From positions 11,122,616 through 11,186,615 of the forward strand of contig HG738139.1 in assembly GCA_000499405.2 (NCBI GenBank): a stretch of 64,000 nucleotides of DNA. The letters run 5' to 3'. Position numbers and translations under genes: made by a program. This DNA is from Onchocerca volvulus (taxonomy: Eukaryota > Nematoda > Chromadorea > Rhabditida > Onchocercidae). This document shows, in pieces, positions 26,239-40,688 of this stretch. How positions within the stretch are numbered: position 1 is the first letter of the stretch; each line of letters begins with the position of its first letter. The notes beneath the pieces were generated by a model that did not search any database, was not told the DNA's origin, and worked only from the letters and a program-made list of their open reading frames with translations.

Positions 26239-26249
26239 GTAGCTCATCT
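26186..26249. repeat. Perfect 14-bp inverted repeat around a (TA)n array
   Basis: AGATGAGCTACCCA at 26,186-26,199 is matched by its exact reverse complement at 26,236-26,249, with about 14 TA units between them. The left arm is followed by a second copy of GATGAGCT. It would extrude as a stable hairpin or cruciform. It lies exactly where similarity to the other LTR-like copies ends. Confidence 0.8.
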
Positions 26250-26858
26250 TTCAACAATTTTGATATTTTATATATTATTATATGCAAAAAAAACAAAAAA
26301 AAACAAATCAACATAAAAGAAAGAAAATTTATACCAAATACTTTTTCAGTAAAAATAAACATATTCTTTCAAACCAGAGCTTGGTGGATAGTCTATTTTA
26401 AATTTATCCATGATTTTAGGTGAAATCTTACCTAGCTTTTGATAAACTAGAACGCCCTGGTTCTTCTGTGCAAACCAATTTGCAGCTAAACTTAGCACTG
26501 AAATACACGGTACACTAGGTAAAAGTATGCGCATATTCCAATGCTACGCTCTATCAAAATTTTCAAAGCATTAGGTAAGAACTTCTGGAGATTTAAAATT
26601 TTGAACAAACTAAGATTTACGACTGTTGGTATTCTTCAATACATATATAATTTTTCAAAAGCGACACAGCAGTAGCAAGATTCAACAATTCAATTGAGCG
26701 ATTTCGAGTTCAAGTTCAAGTTCGATCACAAGTCCATTTTGCGAACAGCTCGGGTGCAATCGGTCTGCTTTTAATTCATCCAAATAATATCTCGCAGAAA
26801 ATCAAACTTGGGTCCTCATACTAGCGCAGCAGAACTAAAGCTGTGATTAACTCTAAAT

Positions 26859-26963
26859 AAGGCTGAGGATGAACGTGCATCAGCGAACGAGCGAAAAATG
26901 GCTCAAATACATGCCGAGAAAGCAACAGAGCAACGTGCAGAGCTTGAGGAAGCACAGTTGTGA
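26859..26963 (+). pseudogene. Coiled-coil-like coding remnant, perhaps retroelement gag
   Basis: An open stretch of 34 codons ends in TGA. Its composition is sharply different from the surrounding sequence: rich in Ala, Glu, Arg and Lys (KAEDERASANERK... EQRAELEEAQL), with no Phe or Tyr. The heptad-like spacing suggests a coiled coil. An in-frame stop lies a few codons upstream and there is no start codon. It sits about 0.7 kb after the LTR-like copy 1, where a gag gene would begin. It is too short to place in a family and could also be an exon relic of a host gene. Confidence 0.35.
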
Positions 26964-29900
26964 GCATAAATTAAATTGATTACTAGGCTATTTTTAAGAG
27001 AAAGAATTAGAAAAAACGAGTTTTGCAAATTCAGTTCTAAATTATATCAAATATAATAACACAATCATTTTTTGCATGTTTCCTCTTTTTTTTCCCTAAA
27101 TTTTCAAATTTAAAACTTGAATTGTCTCGAGTAAAAAAATATTAAAGTGAAATTATTATTATATATTTTGCCAATCTCACTCATACTAATGCATTAGGCC
27201 CATTTAGAATCTATAAATACTGCAAAAATTCTACCCGAAATACTTCAATCAAAGTTGTAATTTAAAATCCAAATCTGATTGTTGCATAAGATTTAAATTT
27301 CAATTCATTTGCTGAAAAATTTATTCATTTCTTATTAAGAACTTGTATATTGTGATAAATTTATATAATCGAGAACTAGTTTATTATACCATGAGCACAG
27401 CATGACATAAAAATTTTGCATTTCCGTATTGTCTTATCATTATTTTTCATCATTTTAATTATATTTGAAAGTCTACAATATTTCAAAACAAAAATTCAGA
27501 ACTTAAATTCATTTTTCAGGTAGTTTACAACTTAGAGAGTGGTTAAGTTTAAATTTAAATAAGCTATTATTTATTATCATTCGGCATATGAATTTATGAT
27601 TCATTATAAAAAAAAAGATCAGGAAAAAAAGGTAAAATAACCGTCTTTTCTTGACTATTTATGACCTTAATTTTGTGCACTTCTTTTTGGACGAAGAAGA
27701 GAAACATTATGCAGTTTAACTTAAGAATCAAGAAATCACGAAATAAACAAAAATTGAATTCATCTATCTGGATCTATGAAAATAGCTAGGTAAAATTCGT
27801 TACGGATAAAATATGTTCTAGCAATTTTTATTTTTTATTTTTTTTTTAAATATTAAAAGCATAATTCATGTAGAAAATACCAGTCGAAAATTTTATACGT
27901 TTACATTTTCATTTTTTTCTTTTTTTTTTTTTTTTTTGCACGAATTCAACTTATTTCACAGTACATAGTGGTTCACACTTCTAGGAAATGAATAAAGAAT
28001 TTTTCAATTGCCTTCAGCCCCAATATCTTTCTATTAAAGATGGATATGATAAATAAAGAAAATAATAGGATTGAGTAGGTTATAGGCAATTCATTTATCC
28101 TATTAACAAGTTATCAAAAAAAAAAAAAAAAGAAAGAAAGAAAAATTTCCCATTTTCCTTTATGTTGCACATTTTCTAACAAAAAAAGGAAAAAAATCTT
28201 AAAAATTTGATTTAGGTGATATTTGTTACAAATGAAAAATTAAATTTAAAAATTTTTTCATTCTTTCAATCTTAATAATTTGTGCATTTTCGCAAATTTC
28301 ATCATAATTTTTATGTTTTCTTTCAAATTTTGTTCATAGCAATGAGCCATCAAAAAAAAAAAGTCTGCGAGACATAAATTTCAGAAATGATTTTTAAAAA
28401 GTGAAACAAAATAATAAATTTATCCAATTTCTGTCATTAAAATGAAGGATTATTTTATTGATTTCAACTTTTAGCTCATTTCCTGATAAAAAGCTGGAGG
28501 AGGAAATAAAACGATGAAAGAAGAAAAGTAAATGGAAGAATTTCAAGTTTCATTTCAAAAATTCTTCTAAAATACGAAATCTTGAAATTGAAATTTTTCA
28601 TTTAAAAAATTACTTTTGAAAATTTCAATTTCAACAAAATGAAAATTACTAATTCGAATAATTACAAAATTGCATTTCTTCTATCATTCAAATCACATTT
28701 TATCGATTTTTTTTCTGTGTATTATTGATAACAGTTTGTTATCACAGTATCATCATATCAGTGCTTTGATATTGTTATATGATCCGAAAATAACAGAAAT
28801 TTATATCTTACAGTAACTTATAAGACAAAATTTTTTTAAAAAAGAAGAAAGAATTGCTGTTATACAACTCAATTCAACTTATTTTCATCATTAAAGAACA
28901 ATGTTAATCTCCATAAGAAATTTGACTGGCCTCTTTTGAAATGTATGATCATATTATCCTTAATGTCATTTATTTTCATACATTTTGTCATTTTTTTTTT
29001 TTTTAATCCTATAAAAGGAAAAAAACAAAACAAAATTTATCGCAAAATAAACATTCCAAAATAATTTTTAATGCATCGCAAGATTTTTGAATTTATTTTT
29101 ACAATTGTCACTATTCATTCATCTTAAGTAAAATACGAAATCGGTATCCCTTTCTTCTGTTGACATGCAACAAAATTTATGCCATCTATTTTTATTGAAC
29201 TAAATTTTTTAGCTTTTGGCAACAGTACTTAACAATATTGATCGTTGTATCGAAAACCAGTACTTCAGAATGTGAGCATAATATTTAGAGCATTTTTGAT
29301 TTCAAAAAAAAAAAAAAATTCTAATTAAAATTCATAGTTTTATTTTAATGTTTACGCAAAAGATTACATACTTTTTTTTTAGTTCAAATATTAATTTAAA
29401 TTTTTTTACACAAAGAAATTAATATTCTAATTTGACTCCTTCTAACCACTTATTTTTCTAGGATTTTAAAATTTATGTGATAAATTTTTATAATTTTCAT
29501 GTGCGACAATTTGGTTATTACTTGCAAGAAAGTGAATAACATTCTTGTAGTGCATTCCTTTTTTTTTTTTTTTTTTTTTTTTTTTGTAACTTTTTGCAAG
29601 ATTTACGATTTTTTCGAATGTTCCAACAATTTGTTGCATTTTGTAATTTAATTAATATAAAAGAAACCCTTGCATAGCATTACCTTTTATGAACCGCCAT
29701 CATTTCATTATCAATTGATAATGATATTCGTGGTGATTTTGATACTGAAATAGATGGTACATTGACCTTCAAGAGTTTTGCCTTTAACTGAATCATTTAA
29801 TGTTGTCGTCTTCTTCGACTTCTTCCTTTGCCATTCCTTCTTCTTCTTCTTCATCGATAAAACGGAAAAAGATTTGATATGATTTGACAAACTGGACGAA

Positions 29901-32900
29901 TCAGAATTTTATCTCTTTAGTGAATACTGATTAAACAATTGAAAAATATTCGTTACAATAGAATGAGGTAGAATAGTTGGATCAAACTTATCATTACAAA
30001 CATTCTTTAATTATTATTTATTCTATCCTATCTGAAACTTCGCTTTTTTTTTCCACTATATTTTTATTCAGTTTTTCTGAGCCAATTTCATGTTTGTTTG
30101 TTTTTTGTTTTTGTTTTTTTTTGCTATTATTTTATCATTATTTCGTTCTCGATTATTTTTGATTGTCTAATACAAATTCTATTCACTGATTCTATATTTG
30201 AATGTTAATAGTTAATGTTTATTCGGTATCTATTATTTTGATATAAACATTATTTAAGATTTTCTGATGTTGAATTTTTTGATAACGAAATATTTTTTGC
30301 TTTTTCCAATAGATAAACAGAAATAGTATGAAAAAGGATAAGATTTGGTATTTTTTGGAGTTTAATTTCACTAACAAAATATTTATTGCGGCAAATATGA
30401 ATTGTTACAAAAAAAATATTCATTTTGAAATGTCATTTATAATTCAGAACATATTAGTTATTGAAATTGATAATTTCGATTCCTGTTTAACAACGAATTT
30501 GAAAACTAGAAATTAGAAAATGGCTCGATTATAATCGGAAAAAGAATATTAAATTAAAGCCGAATATTCATCTATCAAAGAAATTTTATTGAAACGGTGC
30601 TTTGGAATTTTATCATTATCTGAAAGTTGTACGGATTTAAAAGTCCATTCGATATCTTTTTAAGTGCATATTAAGGATAAAAATTTTGTGCTACTGACAT
30701 AATTAAATATTTCGACATAGTTTATTAATTTTTCATTCTTCATCTTTGATTTAATAATTTTTATTCAGTGTTACATTTCAATATTTTGCTAAAATTCTAC
30801 TGCTAACTTCAATTTTCATCATTTGCTTTTCAAGCATTTTTGGCACTTTATTAATTTTATTCAAATCTCTTTTTGATAATTTGTCGACTTTAAATTTAAA
30901 ATCGTGCTAACTTTTTTTTCTTCGATTCAACTGTCATTTGTTATAAACATATCAGAATTTAATTTATCATCCTTTTAGCAAAAAATAGCCACAATATAAA
31001 ATTGGAGAAGATTGTCAGCTTATTTCTATTTGTATAACAGATAATTCATGTCATTTTGTCACAGCAACTATCATTCATTACACATTCAACTGTTTCACGT
31101 TATTGCTGAAATTTCATTGACATAATTGAATTTTAATAGCATTTGATAATTTTTCACTCTTCATTCTAATTTAATAATCTATAGGCAATAATTGATCTCA
31201 ATATTTTGTTAAAATTCTATTTTCAAATTTCTCGAAATTTCATATCCCAAACTGTAATAACATTCAGAGAAATATTATCAAATTTCGTTTTAATCTAATG
31301 AACTATGCAAATGATATGGGACATTAATTAATTAATGTAGACTTATTCAAACTTATTAATCTCAACCAATTTTTATCAATTTTTTCTGTTTCATCCATTC
31401 TCTTTCAATAGTTAAAGAAATGAAATTTTCATTTAACATATTTTTCTCATTTACAATTATTTAAGGCTTCAATTTTTTGAAAAAAAAACTAGTTTTCTAT
31501 TTTCTTTGAATATTTTCATTTATTTATAATAAAGCTTTCTTAATAAATGCATGTATGATATTTTAGTTGTCATAATTAATCAATTCAAGTTTTTTATTAA
31601 TCTTAAATTCTTCCTAAAACTGCAATATAAATAAGCAGCTATTTATCTATTTACTGATAGAACTTGTTTTTTACAGATAACCGAAACATGACTTCTCGTC
31701 CAATAAAAACATTTCCTTTTTCTCGAACTAAAAAAATTCTATTTCACATATTTTAAAAACGAGAAAAAAGGTGCAGAAGTGATTTAAGACAATATTTTCC
31801 CCATTACAATCTTTCACCGATTTATTCAACAATCCATTTTTCTATTTTAGCCTTTCTCTATCCCGACTTTTTCATTCTTTTTTTTTTTCCTTAATTATTA
31901 TTCTTAATTTCATCATTGCATCCTTCTTATTCCTGTCATTTCCTTTTTTATCATTCAATCATTATATCCTTTTTATTCTGTGCCATTTTTTTTGATCGTT
32001 TTTCAAAATTTTTCAAATTTTAATTTGGTTATTTGATTTTTTTTTTTTTTAATTCAAACTTTCCTACTTTTTGTTATAAATATTTTTCTTATTTCAGTCA
32101 ATTAATGCTAACTTAATGATTCATTCCAAATATCGTTTTAAATTTTTATTTTGATGTTTCAATATTTGAGTTAGTTAGATTGGTTCGGCTTTTTGAAATA
32201 ACATTCCAAAAAAATTAGACAAAAATTAACTTGGAATATACTGATAATTAGAAAAAAATGATTTGATTCAATAAGAAATTTCAAATAAATTGTATTGAAA
32301 ACAAACGATGTGATCAATTAAAGCCTTTTTTTTTAAATATATAATTTAAGACGAATAAGTCAGATTAAAAAAAAGATATATTTCAAATTTTAAAACTGTG
32401 ATATATCATTGATTGCTAATATTTCAAATATTAATCGAATAATTATAGAAAATTTTATTAATAATTGTTGACTAAAATACTTATTAAAATAAGAAATATA
32501 TTCCTTGATTGATATTAATTAACAGCAAGATTTGTCGAAATGATAACCTTAATTGTCAGTTTGCAATGACAAACGCTAATTTTGGATGAAATTAAACTAA
32601 TATTTCAAATAATTAAAAAAACAATGATATTAATAATTGTAAATGACAGATCTGTTACAATCATATTTCATATCTTATCTTTGCTCGCCAAGATAAAAAA
32701 AAAATGTCAATCATTTGTCACCAAAAGTATGCACTATTCTCTTTATGCAAGCCATTTTTGCTGCATCAATATGATTGAATATCTTATCAAGAATAATTAA
32801 TTTTGTTATCACTTATCATTAAATAACAACCATTTTTGTGTTTTTCGAGAATCATTAAAATTAAGGACAACGCGAAGAAATTGTGAACTCGAAAGAAATA

Positions 32901-35236
32901 AAGATTTTGTTTTAAATAACTATCAAAAAAACTTTCGTTTCTGTCTGTTGCTTATTAAAACATTTAATTTTTTATTTGAAATTAAATAATAAATTTCATC
33001 ATAGCTCAATGAATATCAATTAAATTTGCTATTTCGTTGGCTTTGGTTAATCATGAATGTTGAAGCGAAGCTAATTAGATTCGATTTTGAAATTCGAATA
33101 ATAAAATATTTGTTTATTTGAAACGTTCGACGATGTTTGGCTTAAATTAACATGTTGAATCAACATATTTGCTATAAAAATAAGTGAATAAAAAATTTAT
33201 GTTTGATTTCATCATGCTATTCAATTAGTGATTCAATATTACTGTAACATGTTCATATAATATATTAATATATTTGAACATCTAATATATTAAATTAATT
33301 TCTGAATAATTAGCAAAAAAAAAAATAATTTAAAGAATAGTAAAAGAAGCTAGAATCAGCAAAAAATTATGAAGAGAAATAATATTGAAATGACGAACTA
33401 AATATTTTCTCTTACCTTTTATCCTTTCTTCTTCTAAGACAATTTCTATAAATACAGGTGTATTTTTTAATTACAACTTCTATGTATTATTGAAATTGAA
33501 TTTTAACAAATGATACGACAAAAATTGCACCTTTTTTTGGAAAACTTTTTAGAATGAAAAAATAATATTTCTTCATTAAAAAAAAATTGATCGTTTTTTT
33601 TTTTGATTGAATTATTTAGAATATGAAAAAATATTTGTCAAGATATTAAATGCTTTATCAATCAATTATTTGAGAATTTTCATTTGCAAATCATTGAGAA
33701 ATCATTTGAAAATTACCAGCGTATCGTTACCGTTTTAATGAGGTCATTTGATCGAATGTAATTTTACGTAGAAAATTTCAATGTATCAAATGTATGCTAT
33801 ACTAAGTTTCTTTCGAGCCAAATTTCTTTTTTGTCTTTTTTCTTTATCATCAAATATTTAAATATATTTTTAATCGATAAAAAACGCGGCAAATTGCTAA
33901 TTTTTGCTATAAATTTTTACATTACTTTTGTATTGTTGCCTGCTTTGCTCTCCATTGAATTGAACAGCGTTTTGACATAAGAATGACCCAATTAAAAATG
34001 GGAAATATTCGTTATCACCGATCGAAGAATCTATCACAGATACTTTTATACACATACATAGTATTTCGATCTATTTGTATCTCTATTATGACAAAATTAT
34101 CATTAACTAGTAACTATTTACTACTGCCAATATCTTTCTTATCATTCTCTTTCTTTTTCCTTTTTATCAATTTTTATAAATTACAGCAATAAGAAATATT
34201 TTTCCTATAGTTAAGATATAAATAATGAACTTCTTGTCGATATATTCTTACAATTTATTTCAATTTTCTAATTTTAAAATTGATGAATTTTTTCATTGCT
34301 GCAAAATTTTTTTTCCAATTTTGAAAAAAAAAAAATCCTTTCGTTTTCTTTTGTCAGGTTTGAAAAAAATTCTTTCGTTTTTTTCTGCCAAATTTTATTT
34401 ATATTTCTTGCTTTTTTAATGGATCAGTTAGAAATAGTTTTTTCTCTTTTTTTTTTTAAAAAAGATTTTTTAAAATTGCAGAATATTTATAGAAATTCAA
34501 TAAAATGAATATACATTCGAAGAAGTGATATTTAATTTAATTTTTATGGGTAAATCAATTCTAACAAATTTAAAAACAACCATTTCTTTCTCGAAATTTT
34601 GAAAACATTTGTTATTGTTGGTAAAAGTAATTTAAAAGGGAGTTTTTTCTCAAAATTAAATTAAATTAGTGATTCAGTACAACAGCTCATTAACATTGTT
34701 TATGAGAGTGTTTGTTTACAACAGTAAATTTAAGATTTTAAGATTTTCTTATATTTTTAAAGATTTTCTTACATTAATTCAATTTAATAATTGAATGCTT
34801 TTTTGACTGTTTTTCTCGTAACAAAAATAATTCCCAAATTTAATATCAGCAAGTCTAATGATTAAGATTTAAGAAATTCAACATTAGCTCAAATAAAATG
34901 TCAAAAATTAAGCCGATTCATCGTTTAAATTCTTGAATAGATTGATTCTCAAATGAGAAAATATTTTGCAATTAGATTGACGGTTTGAAATATTTGTTAA
35001 TTTCAATGTCAGAAATGTTAAAAATTAAATCGACCAATTATTCAAATGGAATTGATAGTTAAAATTAAGTTGATAAACTGTATTAAATTTGATTCGATTT
35101 ATAAACTGATGTTCAAGTTGTAATGATAATATCAAATTGTGCTTGAATTTTTTTCATACTTTTTTGCTTCTACGACCATTTTATTTTGCTGCAGGATAAA
35201 ATTATCATTTAAATTAAATTTTAGATTATAAAAATT
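26964..35236. other. Long AT-rich intergenic region without a supportable gene
   Basis: Over 8 kb of AT-rich spacer. It contains a T run of about 27 at 29,560-29,586, several A or T runs of 12-18 (27,920, 28,115, 28,990) and a CTT-rich patch at 29,805-29,860. One weak exon-like stretch on the minus strand (29,709-29,855) is discussed as a finding. Nothing else shows splice sites joined to a protein-like frame. It presumably holds distal control sequence for the gene that starts at 35,237. Confidence 0.55.
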
Positions 35237-38200
35237 ATGGCAATGGATGAAATAATTACCGGAAACAAGAATCATTTAACATCTACTGAAGAGAGAAAAT
35301 CAGTTGCTGTTGAGGAGAATAATGAGAAAAAAGATACAACCGCTGCTACGTTACGTCATGTAACATTTGTCATTTTTCAATTTATTTTTTGTCGTCATTA
35401 ACTAATTTATTCTTTCCTTTTTTTTCTCAAAAATAAAACAGTGAAAAATTTAAAAAATTTAAAAAAACCAATAAATTAATCAAAAAAAGTCATCTTTACT
35501 TTTAGTCTAATTTAATATTTATTAATATTAATTATTACAACAATTATGTTTGTATAGCTTTTTCAAAGAATAAATGATAGAATTTGGGAAAGAAAAAAGC
35601 AAACAAATAGAAAATATTTTGCAACTAATCTTATAATAACACTTAAAATATTTATGTCTTCAAATTAGAACTAAATATTTCGAATGTTATCATTTCCTCG
35701 CAACATTCATACTGTATTATCAGTCTTACAAACATCGTTTTATTTTATTGCAATAATAACATATTCATTAATTAATATATTCATAGAAAATACTTCTGAA
35801 CGACCAATTTACTGACTTTCTAATTTTTAAATTTTTTGGATTTATTTGATCTAGGAATATAATTATTTCAAATTTTTATTCGAATTTTCGAAATTTTGAC
35901 GTGAATAATATTTGACTACCTTACATTTGGTAGTGATGATTGACATGCTCGAAATGATAAGCTTAATGTTACATATGGGAAAGTTTCTGATATAGTTTGT
36001 TGAATTAGAGATCTTACCGTTGTGACTCGGGTAGGTCAACAATAGGTTTTATTGGGTTTATACGACTTTATAGATAATCGACAATAGCTCTTATATGATA
36101 TTACAGAAAATATCATATATAACTCATACAATAATAGAGACTAAATGAACAATAAACAGTAAATAAAGAAACGATACGAACAATCGTTTGTCACACTTTC
36201 CATTTGTGATTGTCATTTTCCTTCCCCTACTCTATCATTGCTGTTGCTTCTGCTGAACTGTTGCTCGTGCTGTTGAAACTGTCTTTGAAGTTGAATTGGA
36301 ACTTAACTGTTCGTGATACTGATCTTGAAAACACTGATTTTGAAGGCACTGATCGATCAATTGACTCGAAAAGCCCCTTTTTATATGGATAATCTTTGGT
36401 CTTGATTGTAGACGGAGGCTTATAACACATCTTTGTCATACAAAAGATTAGATTGTGAGGATAAAGGATAAGATATATACAATGCTTGGAACATTTTAAA
36501 CAATGCACATGAGCTCTATTAGCAGATCGGGAAATGAAAAAACAAAGATCTTAATGCCTAGATATGAACATGTGACTCATTTGTCTGAAAAATTTTACAA
36601 ATTTCTTTTCGATTTTACTGACATTTATTGTATGAGAAAATTAAATGAAATAATCAATGTGACATTTTATCTTACAAAAAAATTAAACATATACCATTTA
36701 TTTATAATTAATAAAGAAAACAAGAAATATCTAAATCATTTATCAGCCAAATTTAAAATTATCAAATGATCACACATGGAGTATAAAATCATCGCTATCA
36801 TTATCATCATTTATGTATTTTTCCAATATTTTATTGAAAAATGGATATACATCATGATTTGTTTAATCATCTTGTAAATTTTTTTTTTTGATAAAAAACT
36901 TATAAAGTTTTGAAATTTTCAAATAAGTATTTTTTCTTAGAAATTGAAGAATCAATTCACATAAAGCTTTTAGTTATATGTGGGAAATTTTCATTCTAAT
37001 CTCAGTCAATCAAAAAAAGAGCGAAACAAAAACTTCGAAAAAGAAAAAGAAGTGAACAGCAATTCATAGATTGGAAAAAAATTATATTCCAAATTCAGAT
37101 TTGTTTTTATAGAATTCTTACAATTTTTTCCCTTTTCACTTTGTAAAGCTTTTAAAATTTGTTCTACCATTAAGCTGCTCGTTAATATTAATTTGTAATC
37201 TATCCAGAAAATCAGAAATTCAACAGAACAAAATCCAGTAATATTTACATCATAACATCGATAATTTTATCTTCGTGTCTAATCTGATTTACAATGAAAA
37301 TATTTGGTGATTGTTAATAAAAATTCACGAATAAATTTACTTTTACTGACTCATTCGACCTTTTTGGTAATATAAATATAATAAAAGATTTTTATTACTA
37401 AAAAACTTTGCTCTATTAAATTATCATGTTTTTTTTTTTAAAAAAAAGTATGATTTAAAATCTTTTTTCCTATTTTTTCTTGCTGCTGTTTTGCCATTTT
37501 CTCTTTTATGCGGCAAATATTTTATGTTTTGGGAAAAATTTTCGAATTTCAGACTACATATTTTTCTACTGTAAAACATATAAATATAGTCTATCATTAA
37601 TGAAATTCACACATTTTAATCAGTCTGATATCGAATGATTGGATATGCCATAATGACCTGAATTATTTCCCGATTAATGAGGCGCCAGTTATTCGGGGTT
37701 AAAAATGGAGGAAGACTGAAAAAAAGATACAAAGGTGCGGGAACAGTTGAAGACTAATGAATTATTTGAGATCGAATGAATACAAAGATCCAATTTTTTC
37801 TTTTTTTTTTTCTAATTGTCATTTGTGATTAAAATTTGTTCAACTTCTATTTTTGCTTCGATAATTTCAATCTTTGAAGTTTATTTTTCAGTTTAGTTTT
37901 TAAAACACTTTTTTTGTTTTTTTTCTATTTTTAAAGATTTTAGAAAAAAATCTTTATTATTTTGAATGTATTTTGGCAATTTGAAAAAAAAAATGAAGAG
38001 GGAATGCATAAATTTTAGTAACAGAATAGAAAAGATGTAAAGGACGAAGTGTAATAAAGAATAATGAGAGATAAGGAAAAATAAAAGAGTAAGAAAGAAA
38101 GCGAAGAAAAAACAAATGAAATTTAAATAAAATGAAGTTACAAGTATTTAAATAGACGGTATGGTTAATTGGCAAAATTTTAAATTATCCCAATTAAAAA

Positions 38201-40688
38201 TCAATAAATCAAATAAATTTGATTAGAGTTATGAATGAATAATTATCTGAAATGAAATTTGCATTGAATTTGATTTCGAGCATACTTACATCAAATATAA
38301 GAATCCGGGAATTTCATCTCATTAAGAGAATATGGTAATTCCAAGAACTTATAAAATTATAGATTTCTGTAAGAAGAAATTAGTCCAACGTATTAATATT
38401 AATCTAAAAATGCAAGAAATGAAATGATAAAACAAGCATACATCATTTCTCTTAAGAATAGTCCTTGATTGATTCGGAATATCATGAAGTTTTGATTTGA
38501 GTCACTTGTTAAATAAGATTTCGTCCAAAGTATTTACTTTTTCAGCGATTAACGATGGTATCTGTTTCGAAAAATATTTTATCTAAAACTGAAAAACTTG
38601 TATTTATAGGAAAATTATTATTAATTAAACTTTAAATTTTATTATTTATTCTTTTGAAGGAATAGATACCATTGCTAATTGCTTATTATTTTTCTTCTTT
38701 TTTTTTCTGTGAATATTTCGACTTACTCCGAAAATGCTGAAGAAATTAAAATAAAAATGTGTTAATGACGAAACTATAACTATCTCAGGATTTATTTGCT
38801 GAGATATTGGTATATATGTGCTAATATATTAGTAGCAACAAATTAAAGGTAAAATAGCATCAGTTGTTGATAATGAATTTCAAGGTCAAGGATATATCAA
38901 TTTGATACTTGTGGTATGGTTGATGAACTGTAAACGTCGGGGATTACGACCTTGTTCATTTTGGTAGCCGATGGACAGTTTAATCGTATGCTCGATACTA
39001 CAGCTTTCACCATAACGAAATTTCTTGAAATTTAATTTAATACAAATCAATGATTAAATAATCAATTATTTCGAAATATTATTATCAATGATCAAATGAT
39101 AATTATTATAACATAATGCAATTCAATAATTATTATAAATAATATGTTTTTTAGTAAAATTATTAATTAATTAAAGTTTTTACTGAAATTACCTGAACAT
39201 TTAAATCATCGAAATGTTTTAAAGATGAAAGTTTATTGCAAAATTCCTAACATATTAAAGACATCATAATTATTATTTCTGGTATAACATAAAATTTTAT
39301 CCGTTAGAAGGAACTGAAATTGATGTTTTTCATTAAATGCTTTTTTTTTTTTTTCATGAAACTAAACAAAAATTTGAAAAAAGAGTTTACTTTGTACTTC
39401 TTACATGGAATTAAAAATTAACACTTCGTAATACTTTGTTACAAATTTTTTTTGAAATAACTTCTTTTTAGTGCTATAAAAAATTAAAAAAAAAAAAAAA
39501 GTCAATGTAATGAAATCTGACAGTGACTTCTCATCTTAAGAGAAAATAGTACAATCTTTCTTTTTTTTCTTTTTTTTTTTAAAATCTGGGCGGCATTGAC
39601 CCCTAAAAAAGTTAACCACTGTGGTGACCAAATTTTTTTTCGATCTCTCTGAGTAAAACAAAAGTTATATTTTCCAATCTGAGGTTGTATTTTACACCTT
39701 TCAAAAAAAAAGTTATTTTTTCAATTTTAATTTCACAAGTTATTTAATAATTTCAACTTTATGATAAAGCTTTCAGAAATGTAATATGATAGATGATTTT
39801 TAGCATATAAATGTCAGTTTCTTGAATTTTCAAAAAGATCAAATAAATTAAATAATTAAATACGTAGTAAATTTCAGGAAAGTGATATGAGAGGTGACGA
39901 TACGTTAAGTGGAAGTGATAACAGTAAAGAAAGCAAAAAAAAAGATACATATAAATCACTTGAGAAAATTCGATTATCACCGTATCATCGAGATGGTTCA
40001 TCATTTATATCGCCATCTCAACGACAAAATTATATTGAAGTATAAGCTGCATTAATTAAAATATTTTTTAATTTTTGGATGACACATTTTCTCACAAATT
40101 TACATAAATTCTTTTTGTGGAGGAATTTCACTAAATTATTTAAATAATTTGATGAAATTTGGTGAAAAAATTTTAATTTAATAAAAAATTCTTCATTAAG
40201 AAAAATTATGAAAATCTATGAATGAGGTAAATTTAATTTTAACATTAAAGGTTTTTATTAATGACTTGAAAAAAAATTTCCGGATAGAAAGATAACAGGA
40301 TTTATTCATTCTTTTTTCTTTACTAATTAAATTTCTATCTTAATTTTCATGATTTCCAATTGTTCCCGATCGGTTTTTGTTATCAATTTTTTAATTATTT
40401 TATTGCTGTTTGTAATTATACTATTTTTCAATAAAAAAAATGTTGTTTCTGAAATACAATGTTTTATATCTCAATTTATTTTTATAATTTTACAGAAATT
40501 TTCATACAATTATACAATGAAATCTGAATTACAGGAACCGGAATCAGAATCTTCCTCTTCATCAAATCGGAAAAGCAGCACGGATAAAGCATTAGTACGA
40601 CGAATTACAAATGAACTACAAATAGCACAATTCGAAAAAGAAAAGATCAAAGCAAATGGCGATACGATGAAAATTGGATCAAAGATCA
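35237..40688 (+). other. Probable 5' exons of the Patched-related gene
   Basis: Three exons (35237-35359, 39878-40039, 40496-40688) share phase and encode about 159 residues. They start at ATG (MAMDEIITGN) and are hydrophilic, Ser/Glu/Lys-rich and unlike chance AT-rich frames (for example LSPYHRDGSSFISPS, ELQEPESES and VRRITNELQIAQFEKEK). They look like a disordered cytosolic N-terminus. The last donor (ATCA|GTAAGT) leaves one base, while the next certain exon (41,720) needs none. A 32-nt exon at 41622-41653 would correct the phase but is unproven. Alternatively translation starts at the ATG at 41,714, and these exons belong to a longer isoform or a separate transcript. Confidence 0.6.

Noticed and set aside
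36503..36769. 88-codon plus-strand frame in the first PTR intron
   Set aside because: It overlaps the 3' part of LTR-like copy 2, and the aligned part of copy 3 does not keep the frame.
40349..40495. N-terminal hydrophobic extension before the exon at 40,496
   Set aside because: A good TTTTACAG acceptor precedes 40,496 and the upstream 49 codons are chance Phe/Ile/Leu-rich translation of intron.
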